From: Micrococcales bacterium
Lineage (GTDB): Bacteria; Actinomycetota; Actinomycetes; Actinomycetales; Dermatophilaceae
DNA length: 6,916 bases
Direction: 5' to 3'
NCBI GenBank assembly: GCA_030537915.1
Contig: JAUNUZ010000128.1
Span: forward strand, 1-6,916
A program made the translations under genes and the position numbers. Shown here one piece after another: positions 1 through 4,963 of the stretch. A model generated the notes under the pieces. It saw only the letters and a program-made list of their open reading frames with translations. It did not search any database and had not been told where the DNA came from. Numbering within the stretch: the stretch's first letter is position 1; every line of letters begins with the position of its first letter.

Positions 1-240
1 GGCGAAGCGCACCTTGACCCGCACCCCGGGCTTGAGGAGATCATCGAGTGCGCTCGGAACTGCGTAGTCGAACGGTCGATCCAGGTGCGGGAGCGGCACG
101 TCGACCGCCACCCGAACCACGGGATCGTGGACAGCCAGGTCGGCATCCGAGGGCAGGGTGCGCTCGGCCTTGCGGATCGGGACAGCGCGCAGCAGCGCCA
201 ACTGGCGCGCCTCACCGGTCCCGCCCCGAGCCTCGTCCAT
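1..240 (-). CDS. priA: Primosomal protein N' (PriA), N-terminal fragment, cut by window edge
   Basis: PriA is the replication-restart protein that reloads the replisome at stalled forks. Only the first 80 codons are here, starting at ATG 240-238 and continuing past base 1 without a stop. Residues 42-55 read VRVAVDVPLPHLDR, followed by FDYAVP and PGVRVKVRF, which is the characteristic start of the PriA 3'-DNA-binding domain. The preceding 40 residues (ARQLALLRAVPIRKAER) resemble the N-terminal extension I recall in actinobacterial PriA proteins. Many actinobacterial PriA proteins lack intact helicase motifs, but that part is outside the window. The reading frame stays open upstream to beyond the metK stop, and a GTG at 264-262 is an alternative start; neither start has a clear Shine-Dalgarno sequence. 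The gene lies 169 bases downstream of metK, an arrangement common in this phylum. Identification is firm; the exact start is not. Confidence 0.87.
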   Translation of the reverse strand, partial: MDEARGGTGEARQLALLRAVPIRKAERTLPSDADLAVHDPVVRVAVDVPLPHLDRPFDYAVPSALDDLLKPGVRVKVRFA

Positions 241-277
241 GCCATCGGTTCTACCGCACGCCACCGACAAGACTCGC

Positions 278-310
278 GCAGCACCCTCGCGGGCGGGAGG
301 GGGTTGCTGC
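278..310 (-). terminator. Possible terminator hairpin between metK and priA
   Basis: On the minus strand GCAGCA (310-305) pairs with TGCTGC (283-278), and the inner CCCTC pairs with GAGGG, giving an 11-bp GC-rich stem with a 3-nt bulge and an 8-nt loop. An alternative fold pairs 9 bp with a single bulged A. No U-run follows, which is common in high-GC actinobacteria. It sits 100 bases after the metK stop and 37 bases before priA, so it could end or attenuate the metK transcript. Nothing else was recognised in the 169-base gap at 241-409. Confidence 0.4.
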
Positions 311-409
311 GGGGCAGCGCCTTCGTCGCGGGGATCCGACTCGAGCAGGACGCCTATGTCAGCACCGACAACGTCGCCGACGACGTGCTCGACGCAGTGG
401 CAGCAGGTC

Positions 410-1624
410 TCAGCCTGCAGCGCGCTGCAGGTCCTCGACCTTGTTCGTGCGCTCCCACGTGAACGCGTTCGCAAGCGTCCCCGCGCTCGTGCGGCCGAAA
501 TGGCCGTAGGCGGCCGTCGCCTGGTAGATCGGGCGCAGCAGGTCGAGGTGGTCGACGATCGCGCCGGGGCGCAGATCAAAGACCTCGCCGATGGCCTTGA
601 CGATGACGTCCACCGGCTTGGTCTCGGTGCCGAAGGTCTCGACGTAGAGGCCTACCGGCTGCGCCTTGCCGATGGCGTAGGCGACCTGGACCTCGCAGCG
701 GCTGGCGAGACCGGCGGCGACGATATTCTTGGCGACCCAGCGCATCGCGTAGGCGGCGGAACGGTCAACCTTGGACGGGTCCTTGCCGGAGAAGGCACCT
801 CCGCCATGGCGGGCCATCCCGCCGTAGGTGTCGACGATGATCTTGCGGCCGGTCAGGCCCGCGTCACCCATCGGACCACCGACGACGAACTTGCCGGTCG
901 GGTTGACGAAGAGGCGGTGGCCGGCCTGGTCGAGCTCGACACCCGAGCTGCGCAGCTCCTCCAACACCGGCTTGATGACGTACTGCTCGATATCAGGCTG
1001 GAGCAGAGCTTCGACGCTGACGTCCTCGGCGTGCTGGGTCGACAGGACGACGGTGTCGAGACGGACGGGCTTGTCGTCCTCGTAGGCGATCGTCACCTGG
1101 GTCTTGCCGTCCGGGCGCAGGTACGCCATCTGGCCGGACTTGCGGACGGCTGTGAGCCGCTCCGCCAGCCGGTGCGCGAGGTGGATCGGCAGCGGCATGA
1201 GCTCGGGTGTGTCGCTGCAGGCGTAGCCGAACATCAGGCCCTGGTCGCCCGCGCCCTGCTTGTCCAGCGGGTCGACGCCACCTGTGCGCGACTCGACGGC
1301 GGTGTCGACGCCTTGGGCGATGTCCGCGCTCTGCTCGCCGATCGAGACCTGGACGCCGCACGTCTTGCCGTCGAAGCCCTTGACGGACGAGTCGTAGCCG
1401 ATGTCGATGATCGTCTTGCGGACCACCCGCGGGATCTCGACGTAGCCCGTCGTGGCCACCTCACCCGCAACGTGCACAAGTCCGGTGGTCACCATGGTCT
1501 CGACTGCGACTCGTGCGTGGGGGTCCTGGGCGAGCATGGCGTCCAGGATGCCGTCGGAGATCTGGTCGCAGATCTTGTCAGGGTGACCCTCGGTGACGGA
1601 CTCGGACGTGAACAAACGGGACAC
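410..1624 (-). CDS. metK: S-adenosylmethionine synthetase (methionine adenosyltransferase)
   Basis: MetK makes S-adenosylmethionine from ATP and L-methionine in the cytoplasm, releasing phosphate and diphosphate; SAM is the main methyl donor. The 404-residue product has the usual bacterial length. It opens with the typical [11 protein letters not shown] (residues 7-17, the His being part of the ATP site), has signature 1 [12 protein letters not shown] at 124-135, and the glycine-rich signature 2 GGGAFSGKD at 274-282, so it looks complete and active. The start is GTG at 1624-1622, supported by a strong GAGGAG Shine-Dalgarno sequence five bases upstream and by the start of similarity. It is separated from coaBC by 148 bases holding a possible terminator and promoter, so it may be transcribed by itself or with priA. 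No SAM riboswitch fold was recognised in the short leader. The open frame of nearly 500 codons on the other strand is a GC-bias shadow. Confidence 0.97.
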   Translation of the reverse strand: MSRLFTSESVTEGHPDKICDQISDGILDAMLAQDPHARVAVETMVTTGLVHVAGEVATTGYVEIPRVVRKTIIDIGYDSSVKGFDGKTCGVQVSIGEQSADIAQGVDTAVESRTGGVDPLDKQGAGDQGLMFGYACSDTPELMPLPIHLAHRLAERLTAVRKSGQMAYLRPDGKTQVTIAYEDDKPVRLDTVVLSTQHAEDVSVEALLQPDIEQYVIKPVLEELRSSGVELDQAGHRLFVNPTGKFVVGGPMGDAGLTGRKIIVDTYGGMARHGGGAFSGKDPSKVDRSAAYAMRWVAKNIVAAGLASRCEVQVAYAIGKAQPVGLYVETFGTETKPVDVIVKAIGEVFDLRPGAIVDHLDLLRPIYQATAAYGHFGRTSAGTLANAFTWERTNKVEDLQRAAG

Positions 1625-1630
1625 GAAGGC

Positions 1631-1635
1631 TCCTC
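1631..1635 (-). promoter_or_regulatory. Strong Shine-Dalgarno sequence of metK
   Basis: Minus-strand GAGGAG-type sequence about five bases before the GTG at 1624-1622. It fixes the metK start and suggests efficient translation. Confidence 0.8.
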
Positions 1636-1655
1636 GTGTGTGACTTGTGTGTGAC
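1636..1655 (-). repeat. 9-bp direct repeat in the metK leader
   Basis: Two perfect copies of GTCACACAC (minus strand, 1655-1647 and 1644-1636) are separated by AA and lie directly upstream of the metK Shine-Dalgarno sequence. The copies are 11 bases apart, about one helical turn. They are pyrimidine/adenine rich and would be unstructured in mRNA. Possible roles are a protein-binding site, a translation enhancer, or none; the sequence alone does not decide. Confidence 0.6.
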
Positions 1656-1674
1656 GGGAGAAAAGTCGGCCCTC

Positions 1675-1703
1675 ACTCTAGTGCGCGTCGGCAGCCCCGA
1701 TTC
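1675..1703 (-). promoter_or_regulatory. Possible metK promoter
   Basis: TAGAGT at 1680-1675 (minus strand) fits the TAnnnT -10 pattern of actinobacterial housekeeping sigma factors. About 17-18 bases further upstream is only a poor -35 candidate (GAATCG/GGAATC). The start of transcription would fall near 1668, giving a leader of roughly 45 bases, too short for a known SAM riboswitch. The location between a possible terminator and metK favours the call, but the -35 is weak. Confidence 0.4.
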
Positions 1704-1710
1704 CGTTGCC

Positions 1711-1736
1711 CAGCGGCTGGACCATCCCAGGCGCTG
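1711..1736 (-). terminator. Possible terminator hairpin after coaBC
   Basis: On the minus strand CAGCGCCTGG (1736-1727) pairs with CCAGCCGCTG (1720-1711) with one C-C mismatch, making a 10-bp stem with a 6-base loop. It begins 37 bases after the coaBC stop and lies upstream of the proposed metK promoter. There is no U-tract, so it may be a weak terminator or only an mRNA-stabilising end. Confidence 0.45.
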
Positions 1737-1772
1737 TGGGCGGGAGGGTCGGGCTTGGCGTTCGGCAGCCTC

Positions 1773-3071
1773 CTAGCCGCGCAGCAGCAAGGCGCCGACA
1801 GCGTCCCAGATGCCCCCAGCGATCACGATTTTGGGCGCGGGCCCGATGGTCACGTCGGCGGGACCGCCGGCGCCGGATGCTGGGCTCGCGGCATGGAGAA
1901 GGTGCACGGTCGACTCATCCCGCCCGAAGGTCTTGTCGCGCCCAACCTCGTTGGCCACGAGCAGGTCGGCCCCCTTGCGAGCGAGCTTGACGCGAGCGTG
2001 GTGCATGACGTCACCATCGGCATCGCCGGTCTCCGCCGCAAAGCCGACGATGAGCGGCCGCGCCATGCCCGACTGCGCGCGCCGCGCGACCAGCCCCGCG
2101 AGGATGTCAGGATTGCGCACAAGCTCGATCGTCGGCGCTTCATTCTCTCGGCCGGCCTGGTGCGACTTCTTCATTTTGGCATCCGCGTAGTGCGCGGGGC
2201 GGAAGTCCGCCACTGCCGCCGCCATGACGATGACATCGGCCTCGTCGAAGCGGGCGCCGACCGCCTGCTGCAGGTCGAGGGCCGATTCGACACGGATGAC
2301 CTCGACATCGGCCGGGACCGACAGTGACGAATCAGCGTTGGCCGACACGAGTACCACCCCGGCACCGCGGGCGGCGGCCTCCTGCGCCAAGGCGTAGCCC
2401 TGCTTGCCCGAGGAGCGGTTGCCCAGGTAGCGCACCGGGTCCAGGGCCTCACGCGTCCCGCCGGCGCTGATGAGGACGCGCAGACCGGCCAGTGGACCCT
2501 CGCTACGCTCCGGCACGGCGCACGGGGGCGGGTCGGACGCAAGCTCACCCAGAACCTTCAGGCAGTAGGCGTGGATCGCCTCCGGCTCCGGCAGCCGGCC
2601 GGGACCGCTGTCAGTGCCGGTAAGACGCCCAGAGGCGGGATCCATGACGTGCACGCCGCGGGCCCGCAGGGTGGCCACGTTCGCGACCGTCGCCGGATGT
2701 TGCCACATCTCGGTGTGCATCGCCGGGGCGAAGACCACCCGACCCTGGGCCGTGAGCAGCACGTTCGTCAGTAGATCGTCCGCGAGCCCGTGAGCGGCCT
2801 TGGCCAGTAGGTCCGCTGTAGCGGGAGCTACGACGACGAGGTCGGCCTCCTGGCCCAGGCGCACGTGGCGCACCTCGTGGACGTCGTCGAAGACCGCAGA
2901 CGTCACCGGCTGGCCGGACAGTGCCGACCAGGTGGCCGCGCCGACGAAGTGCAACGCAGCGTCCGTCGGCACCACGGTGACGTCGTGCCCGGTCTCGGTG
3001 AAATGGCGCAGCACCGAGCAGGCCTTGTAGGCCGCGATACCGCCTCCGACACCGAGCACGATTCGGCTCAT
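1773..3071 (-). CDS. coaBC: Bifunctional phosphopantothenoylcysteine decarboxylase / phosphopantothenate-cysteine ligase
   Basis: CoaBC carries out two steps of coenzyme A synthesis: CoaB joins cysteine to 4'-phosphopantothenate using CTP, and CoaC (FMN flavoprotein) decarboxylates the product to 4'-phosphopantetheine. The 432 residues cover both domains. CoaC spans about 1-175: GVGGGIAAYKA at the flavin site (7-17), the catalytic-type His in RHVRLG (His69) and PAMHTEMW (116-123). CoaB spans about 195-432: SAGGTREALDPVRYLGNRSSGKQG (202-225, split here only as a motif region, Asn218 being the active-site Asn), KMKK (299-302), RNPDILA and VGFAAETGD. The flap segment at 148-165 has Thr/Gly where the E. 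coli enzyme has its ACG cysteine; I recall the same in mycobacterial CoaBC. The interdomain linker (178-196) reads like a small repeat insertion. Start is ATG 3071-3069, ten bases after rpoZ, implying co-transcription with rpoZ and gmk. Confidence 0.95.
   Translation of the reverse strand: MSRIVLGVGGGIAAYKACSVLRHFTETGHDVTVVPTDAALHFVGAATWSALSGQPVTSAVFDDVHEVRHVRLGQEADLVVVAPATADLLAKAAHGLADDLLTNVLLTAQGRVVFAPAMHTEMWQHPATVANVATLRARGVHVMDPASGRLTGTDSGPGRLPEPEAIHAYCLKVLGELASDPPPCAVPERSEGPLAGLRVLISAGGTREALDPVRYLGNRSSGKQGYALAQEAAARGAGVVLVSANADSSLSVPADVEVIRVESALDLQQAVGARFDEADVIVMAAAVADFRPAHYADAKMKKSHQAGRENEAPTIELVRNPDILAGLVARRAQSGMARPLIVGFAAETGDADGDVMHHARVKLARKGADLLVANEVGRDKTFGRDESTVHLLHAASPASGAGGPADVTIGPAPKIVIAGGIWDAVGALLLRG
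2494..2523 (-). repeat. Repeat-like insert in the CoaC-CoaB linker
   Basis: The coding strand contains CCGGAGCGTAGCGAGG, encoding PERSEG, exactly in the interdomain linker of CoaBC. The core GAGCGTAGCGAG resembles short dispersed repeats that I recall from genomes of several high-GC actinobacteria. Only one copy is present in the window, so the repeat nature is inferred, not shown. Confidence 0.3.
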
Positions 3072-3081
3072 GAAACGGCGC

Positions 3082-3345
3082 TCAGGCCTCGATCGGAGTC
3101 GAGGTCAGCAGCCGCTCGTTGATCTCACGCAGCGCCACGGACATCGGCTTCTCGTGGATCTGGGTCTCGACGAGCGGTCCGACGTACTCCAGCAAGCCCT
3201 CGGACAGCTGCGAGTAGTAGGCGTTGATCTGACGCGCGCGCTTGGCGGAGTAGATGACGAGGGCGTACTTGCTGTCCGCGACCTCGAGGAGCTCATCGAT
3301 CGGGGGGTTGGTGATGCCCTCGGGGTGGGCGATGGTGCCTGACAC
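3082..3345 (-). CDS. rpoZ: DNA-directed RNA polymerase omega subunit
   Basis: Omega is the small subunit that helps fold and hold the beta-prime subunit in RNA polymerase and, in many bacteria, forms part of a ppGpp-binding site. The 87-residue product has the family pattern: [30 protein letters not shown] in residues 11-40 (the SKYALV...KRARQIN core is diagnostic), followed by [11 protein letters not shown] and a C-terminal [12 protein letters not shown] (69-80), typical of actinobacterial omega. The start is GTG 3345-3343 with AAGG about nine bases upstream; translation from it matches the family N-terminus. It lies 46 bases after gmk and 10 bases before coaBC, so it is probably within a gmk-rpoZ-coaBC message. 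The gmk-rpoZ pairing is widely conserved in bacteria. Confidence 0.95.
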   Translation of the reverse strand: MSGTIAHPEGITNPPIDELLEVADSKYALVIYSAKRARQINAYYSQLSEGLLEYVGPLVETQIHEKPMSVALREINERLLTSTPIEA

Positions 3346-3381
3346 TGGGTCTGCCTTCTGTGGTCGGTCGGGGATCAGGTG

Positions 3382-3391
3382 CTGACGTCAG
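3382..3391. repeat. 10-bp palindrome between gmk and rpoZ
   Basis: CTGACGTCAG is a perfect palindrome directly after the gmk stop codon and 37 bases before the rpoZ start. It could be a protein-binding half-turn site or chance; GACGTC is frequent in GC-rich DNA. Nothing else was recognised in the 46-base gap. Confidence 0.3.
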
Positions 3392-4093
3392 TCACGCGCT
3401 TGGCGACTGCACTGGGGCGGTCTCATCCTGCATGGCCTGCGGTTGCGAGCATTCGGAGCGGATGGCCTGCGATGAGCCCGAGTCGGGTGTCTGCGGCGCC
3501 ATCGTGCTGGCCGCACCCATCAATGATACGAGTTCTTCGCTGGCCTGCTGGACATCCTCGTTGACGATGACGACGTCGAACTCCGAGGCGGAGGATATTT
3601 CGACGCGGGCGGTGGAAAGCCTGGCCTCTCGCTCGGCCTCGTCCTCGGTGCCGCGTCCGACGAGGCGACGGACCAGCTCCTGCCAACTCGGTGGCGCCAG
3701 GAACACGAAGAGCGCCTCCGGCATGGTCTGCCGGACCTGGCGCGCGCCCTGAAGGTCGATCTCGAGCAGCGCCGGGGTACCGGCCGCGTGGACCCTCTCG
3801 ACGGGCGCGCGCAGGGTGCCGTACCGGTTGCGCCCATGCACCCTGGCCCACTCGAGGAACTCTCCGTCCGCGACCCTGCGGGAGAATTCCTCGTCGGACA
3901 GGAAGTGGTAGTGCCGCCCGTCGACCTCGCCGGGGCGTGGCGGGCGGGTCGTCGCCGATACCGACAGCCATACGTCGGGCCGATGCTTGCGGATCCACGC
4001 AGCGACCGCGCCCTTGCCGACGGCGGTCGGCCCCGCAAGGACGACCAGTCGGACCGGGCGCGGCGATTGGTCGAGGGGGATGTCAGGCCTCAC
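3392..4093 (-). CDS. gmk: Guanylate kinase with C-terminal extension
   Basis: Gmk phosphorylates GMP to GDP with ATP, the step that feeds GTP, dGTP and (p)ppGpp pools. From the GTG at 4093-4091 the product is 233 residues. The P-loop GPTAVGKG is at 21-28, followed by the GMP-binding segment SVSATTRPPRPGEVDGRHYHF (about 44-64), LEWARVHGRNRYGT, LLEIDLQGARQV (109-120), VFLAPPSW and LVRRLVGRGTE of the lid (140-150). The kinase domain ends near VSLMG (about 193); a further 41 Ser/Gln/Pro-rich residues follow, which is longer than usual for the family. The start was chosen because it overlaps the mihF end by 11 bases and leaves a short leader before the P-loop; it lacks a clear Shine-Dalgarno sequence and probably depends on coupling with mihF. 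A TTG at 4117 would add eight residues and is less likely. Confidence 0.94.
   Translation of the reverse strand: MRPDIPLDQSPRPVRLVVLAGPTAVGKGAVAAWIRKHRPDVWLSVSATTRPPRPGEVDGRHYHFLSDEEFSRRVADGEFLEWARVHGRNRYGTLRAPVERVHAAGTPALLEIDLQGARQVRQTMPEALFVFLAPPSWQELVRRLVGRGTEDEAEREARLSTARVEISSASEFDVVIVNEDVQQASEELVSLMGAASTMAPQTPDSGSSQAIRSECSQPQAMQDETAPVQSPSA
3523..3528 (-). promoter_or_regulatory. Possible internal -10 box near the gmk 3' end (for rpoZ-coaBC)
   Basis: TATCAT on the minus strand is a good -10 hexamer in an otherwise very GC-rich region. It arises from three neighbouring codons GTA-TCA-TTG, all unusual in this codon-usage context. No matching -35 was found (CCAGCA at 17 bases), so this is a weak candidate for an extra promoter about 180 bases before rpoZ. 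Confidence 0.22.
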
Positions 4094-4400
4094 CGAAGCG
4101 GTCGAGAAGCGCCGCAATCTGGTTGGCGCCCAGACCGCGAACTCTGCGGGTCTCGGAGATGCCGATCTCCTCCATGATCTGGCGGGCGCGCACGCGACCG
4201 ACGCCAGGCATGGACTCCAGCAGCGAGGACACCTTCATCTTGCCGATGACCTCATTCGCCTTGCCCTCCTTGACTACCGCCGAAAGCGATCCCTGCGAGG
4301 ACTTGAGGCGATTCTTCACCGCGGCTCGCTCACGCCGAGCGGCGGCGGCCTTCTCGAGCGCGTCAGCACGCTGCTGGGGTGTGAGCTGGGGTAGGGCCAC
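4083..4400 (-). CDS. mihF: Actinobacterial integration host factor (mIHF)
   Basis: mIHF is a nucleoid-associated DNA-binding protein found in actinobacteria, unrelated in sequence to the enterobacterial IhfA/IhfB; it was first described as a host factor for mycobacteriophage L5 integration and is essential in mycobacteria. The product here is 105 residues: MALPQLTPQQRADALEKAAA at the start, a basic helix ARRERAAVKNRLK (21-33), VIGKMKVSSLLESMPGVGRVRARQIM (51-76) with a helix-turn-helix/helix-hairpin-helix-like PGVG, and the conserved RRVRGLGANQIA tail (85-96). The start is GTG 4400-4398, because GAGGAG lies five bases upstream and translation from it matches the family N-terminus; a GTG at 4427 would add nine residues and has no ribosome-binding site. 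The gene follows a promoter and is translationally overlapped with gmk, a conserved neighbour. Confidence 0.94.
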   Translation of the reverse strand: MALPQLTPQQRADALEKAAAARRERAAVKNRLKSSQGSLSAVVKEGKANEVIGKMKVSSLLESMPGVGRVRARQIMEEIGISETRRVRGLGANQIAALLDRFGEA

Positions 4401-4405
4401 GATGT

Positions 4406-4411
4406 CTCCTC
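4406..4411 (-). promoter_or_regulatory. Strong Shine-Dalgarno sequence of mihF
   Basis: GAGGAG on the minus strand, five bases before GTG 4400-4398. It decides between this start and the upstream GTG at 4427-4425. Confidence 0.8.
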
Positions 4412-4474
4412 GGTCTGCATCCGGCACGGGTTGACGGCGTCGTAGCGACCCGAACTCTCACCGGCGTCCTGCAC

Positions 4475-4496
4475 GGTTCGGTTTCCCACCTGAACC
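4475..4496. promoter_or_regulatory. Imperfect inverted repeat overlapping the mihF -10 box
   Basis: On the minus strand GGTTC-A-GGT (4496-4488) is complementary to ACC-GAACC (4482-4475), an 8-bp match with one extra base and a 5-base centre. It covers most of the -10 hexamer and the likely start of transcription, the position expected of a repressor operator. No regulator is named; mIHF autoregulation is one possibility. Confidence 0.35.
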
Positions 4497-4521
4497 TAGC
4501 GACCAGGGTGTGTGGACGCAA
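4493..4521 (-). promoter_or_regulatory. Promoter of the mihF-gmk-rpoZ-coaBC unit
   Basis: TTGCGT (4521-4516) and TAGGTT (4498-4493) are separated by exactly 17 bases, a good fit to the actinobacterial housekeeping (SigA/HrdB-type) promoter. Transcription would begin near 4486, leaving a leader of about 85 bases before the mihF GTG. Confidence 0.6.
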
Positions 4522-4573
4522 CGACGAACTGGCGATGACCTGGCATTGTTCCCTTAGATCCTGGCTCGCCACC

Positions 4574-4593
4574 GGTCCGGACGCGGCCGGATC
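4574..4593 (-). terminator. Weak hairpin after the chorismate mutase gene
   Basis: TCCGG (4580-4576 on plus) pairs with CCGGA (4587-4591) around a 6-base loop, with two more outer pairs including a G-T wobble. It lies about 40 bases after the chorismate mutase stop and upstream of the mihF promoter. Short stem and no U-tract, so only a weak terminator candidate. The rest of 4401-4633 shows no gene. Confidence 0.22.
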
Positions 4594-4633
4594 ACAACGG
4601 GAGGGCCCCGATGCCGCGGATGCTCAAGAGGAC

Positions 4634-4963
4634 TCAGGACGTCGGCTCGTCGCCAGCGGCGATCGCGCGATGGTGACGGATTACCTCCTCGACGACGAAG
4701 GCGAGGAACTTCTCGGCGAATGCGGGGTCGAGGTCGGCCGTCTCAGCGAGCGCCCGCAGGCGCGCGATCTGCTTGGCCTCGCGGTCGGGATCGGCCGCGG
4801 GCAAACCGGTAGCTGCCTTGAGGTGGCCGACCCGCTGGGTGCAGCGGAAGCGCTCGGCCAGGAGATAGACAAGGGCGGCGTCGATGTTGTCGATGCTGCG
4901 CCGTAGGTCGAGCAGCTCCGCGGGCGGGGGGATCGGCTGGGACGTCTGGGGGGGGTCGGTCAT
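4634..4963 (-). CDS. Chorismate mutase, AroQ type (actinobacterial 109-residue form)
   Basis: Chorismate mutase turns chorismate into prephenate, the first committed step to phenylalanine and tyrosine. The product is a single all-helical AroQ domain: LRRSIDNIDAALVYLLAERF (20-39), CTQRVGHLKAATGL (41-54), ADPDREAKQIARLRAL (57-72) and AEKFLAFVVEEVIRHH (83-98). Aligned by eye with the E. coli P-protein mutase domain, Arg21, Arg38, Lys49, Asp58, Arg61 and Glu62 occupy the positions of known substrate-binding residues; the third-helix Ser/Gln pair is not obvious. There is no signal peptide, so it is cytoplasmic. The first 15 residues are proline-rich, coded partly by a run of eight C (4955-4948). 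ATG 4963-4961 overlaps the pyrF stop as ATGA, indicating translational coupling to pyrF, an unexpected but in my memory recurrent actinobacterial neighbourhood. Family assignment is firm; physiological role is inferred. The symbol aroQ is ambiguous and so omitted. Confidence 0.86.
   Translation of the reverse strand: MTDPPQTSQPIPPPAELLDLRRSIDNIDAALVYLLAERFRCTQRVGHLKAATGLPAADPDREAKQIARLRALAETADLDPAFAEKFLAFVVEEVIRHHRAIAAGDEPTS

Noticed and set aside
241..409. Extra small gene or long PriA N-terminal extension between metK and priA
   Set aside because: The frame is open, but the peptide is not recognisable, no start has a ribosome-binding site, and the ATG at 240 gives an ordinary actinobacterial PriA start.
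158..1654. Long plus-strand open frame (498 codons) opposite metK
   Set aside because: It mirrors the metK codon pattern, has no recognisable domain, and metK on the other strand is unmistakable; long antisense frames are expected in GC-rich DNA.
1625..1772. SAM riboswitch upstream of metK
   Set aside because: The leader after the likely -10 box is only about 45 bases and shows no SAM-type multi-stem architecture.
2006..2013. Second TGACGTCA, matching the palindrome between gmk and rpoZ
   Set aside because: It lies inside coaBC coding sequence, and GACGTC words are common in this base composition, so no regulon is implied.
1647..2327. Plus-strand frame of 226 codons opposite coaBC
   Set aside because: Composition shadow of coaBC without motif or ribosome-binding site.
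4363..4572. Small minus-strand frame in the gap before mihF
   Set aside because: Overlaps the mihF promoter and mihF itself, with no family similarity or Shine-Dalgarno sequence.
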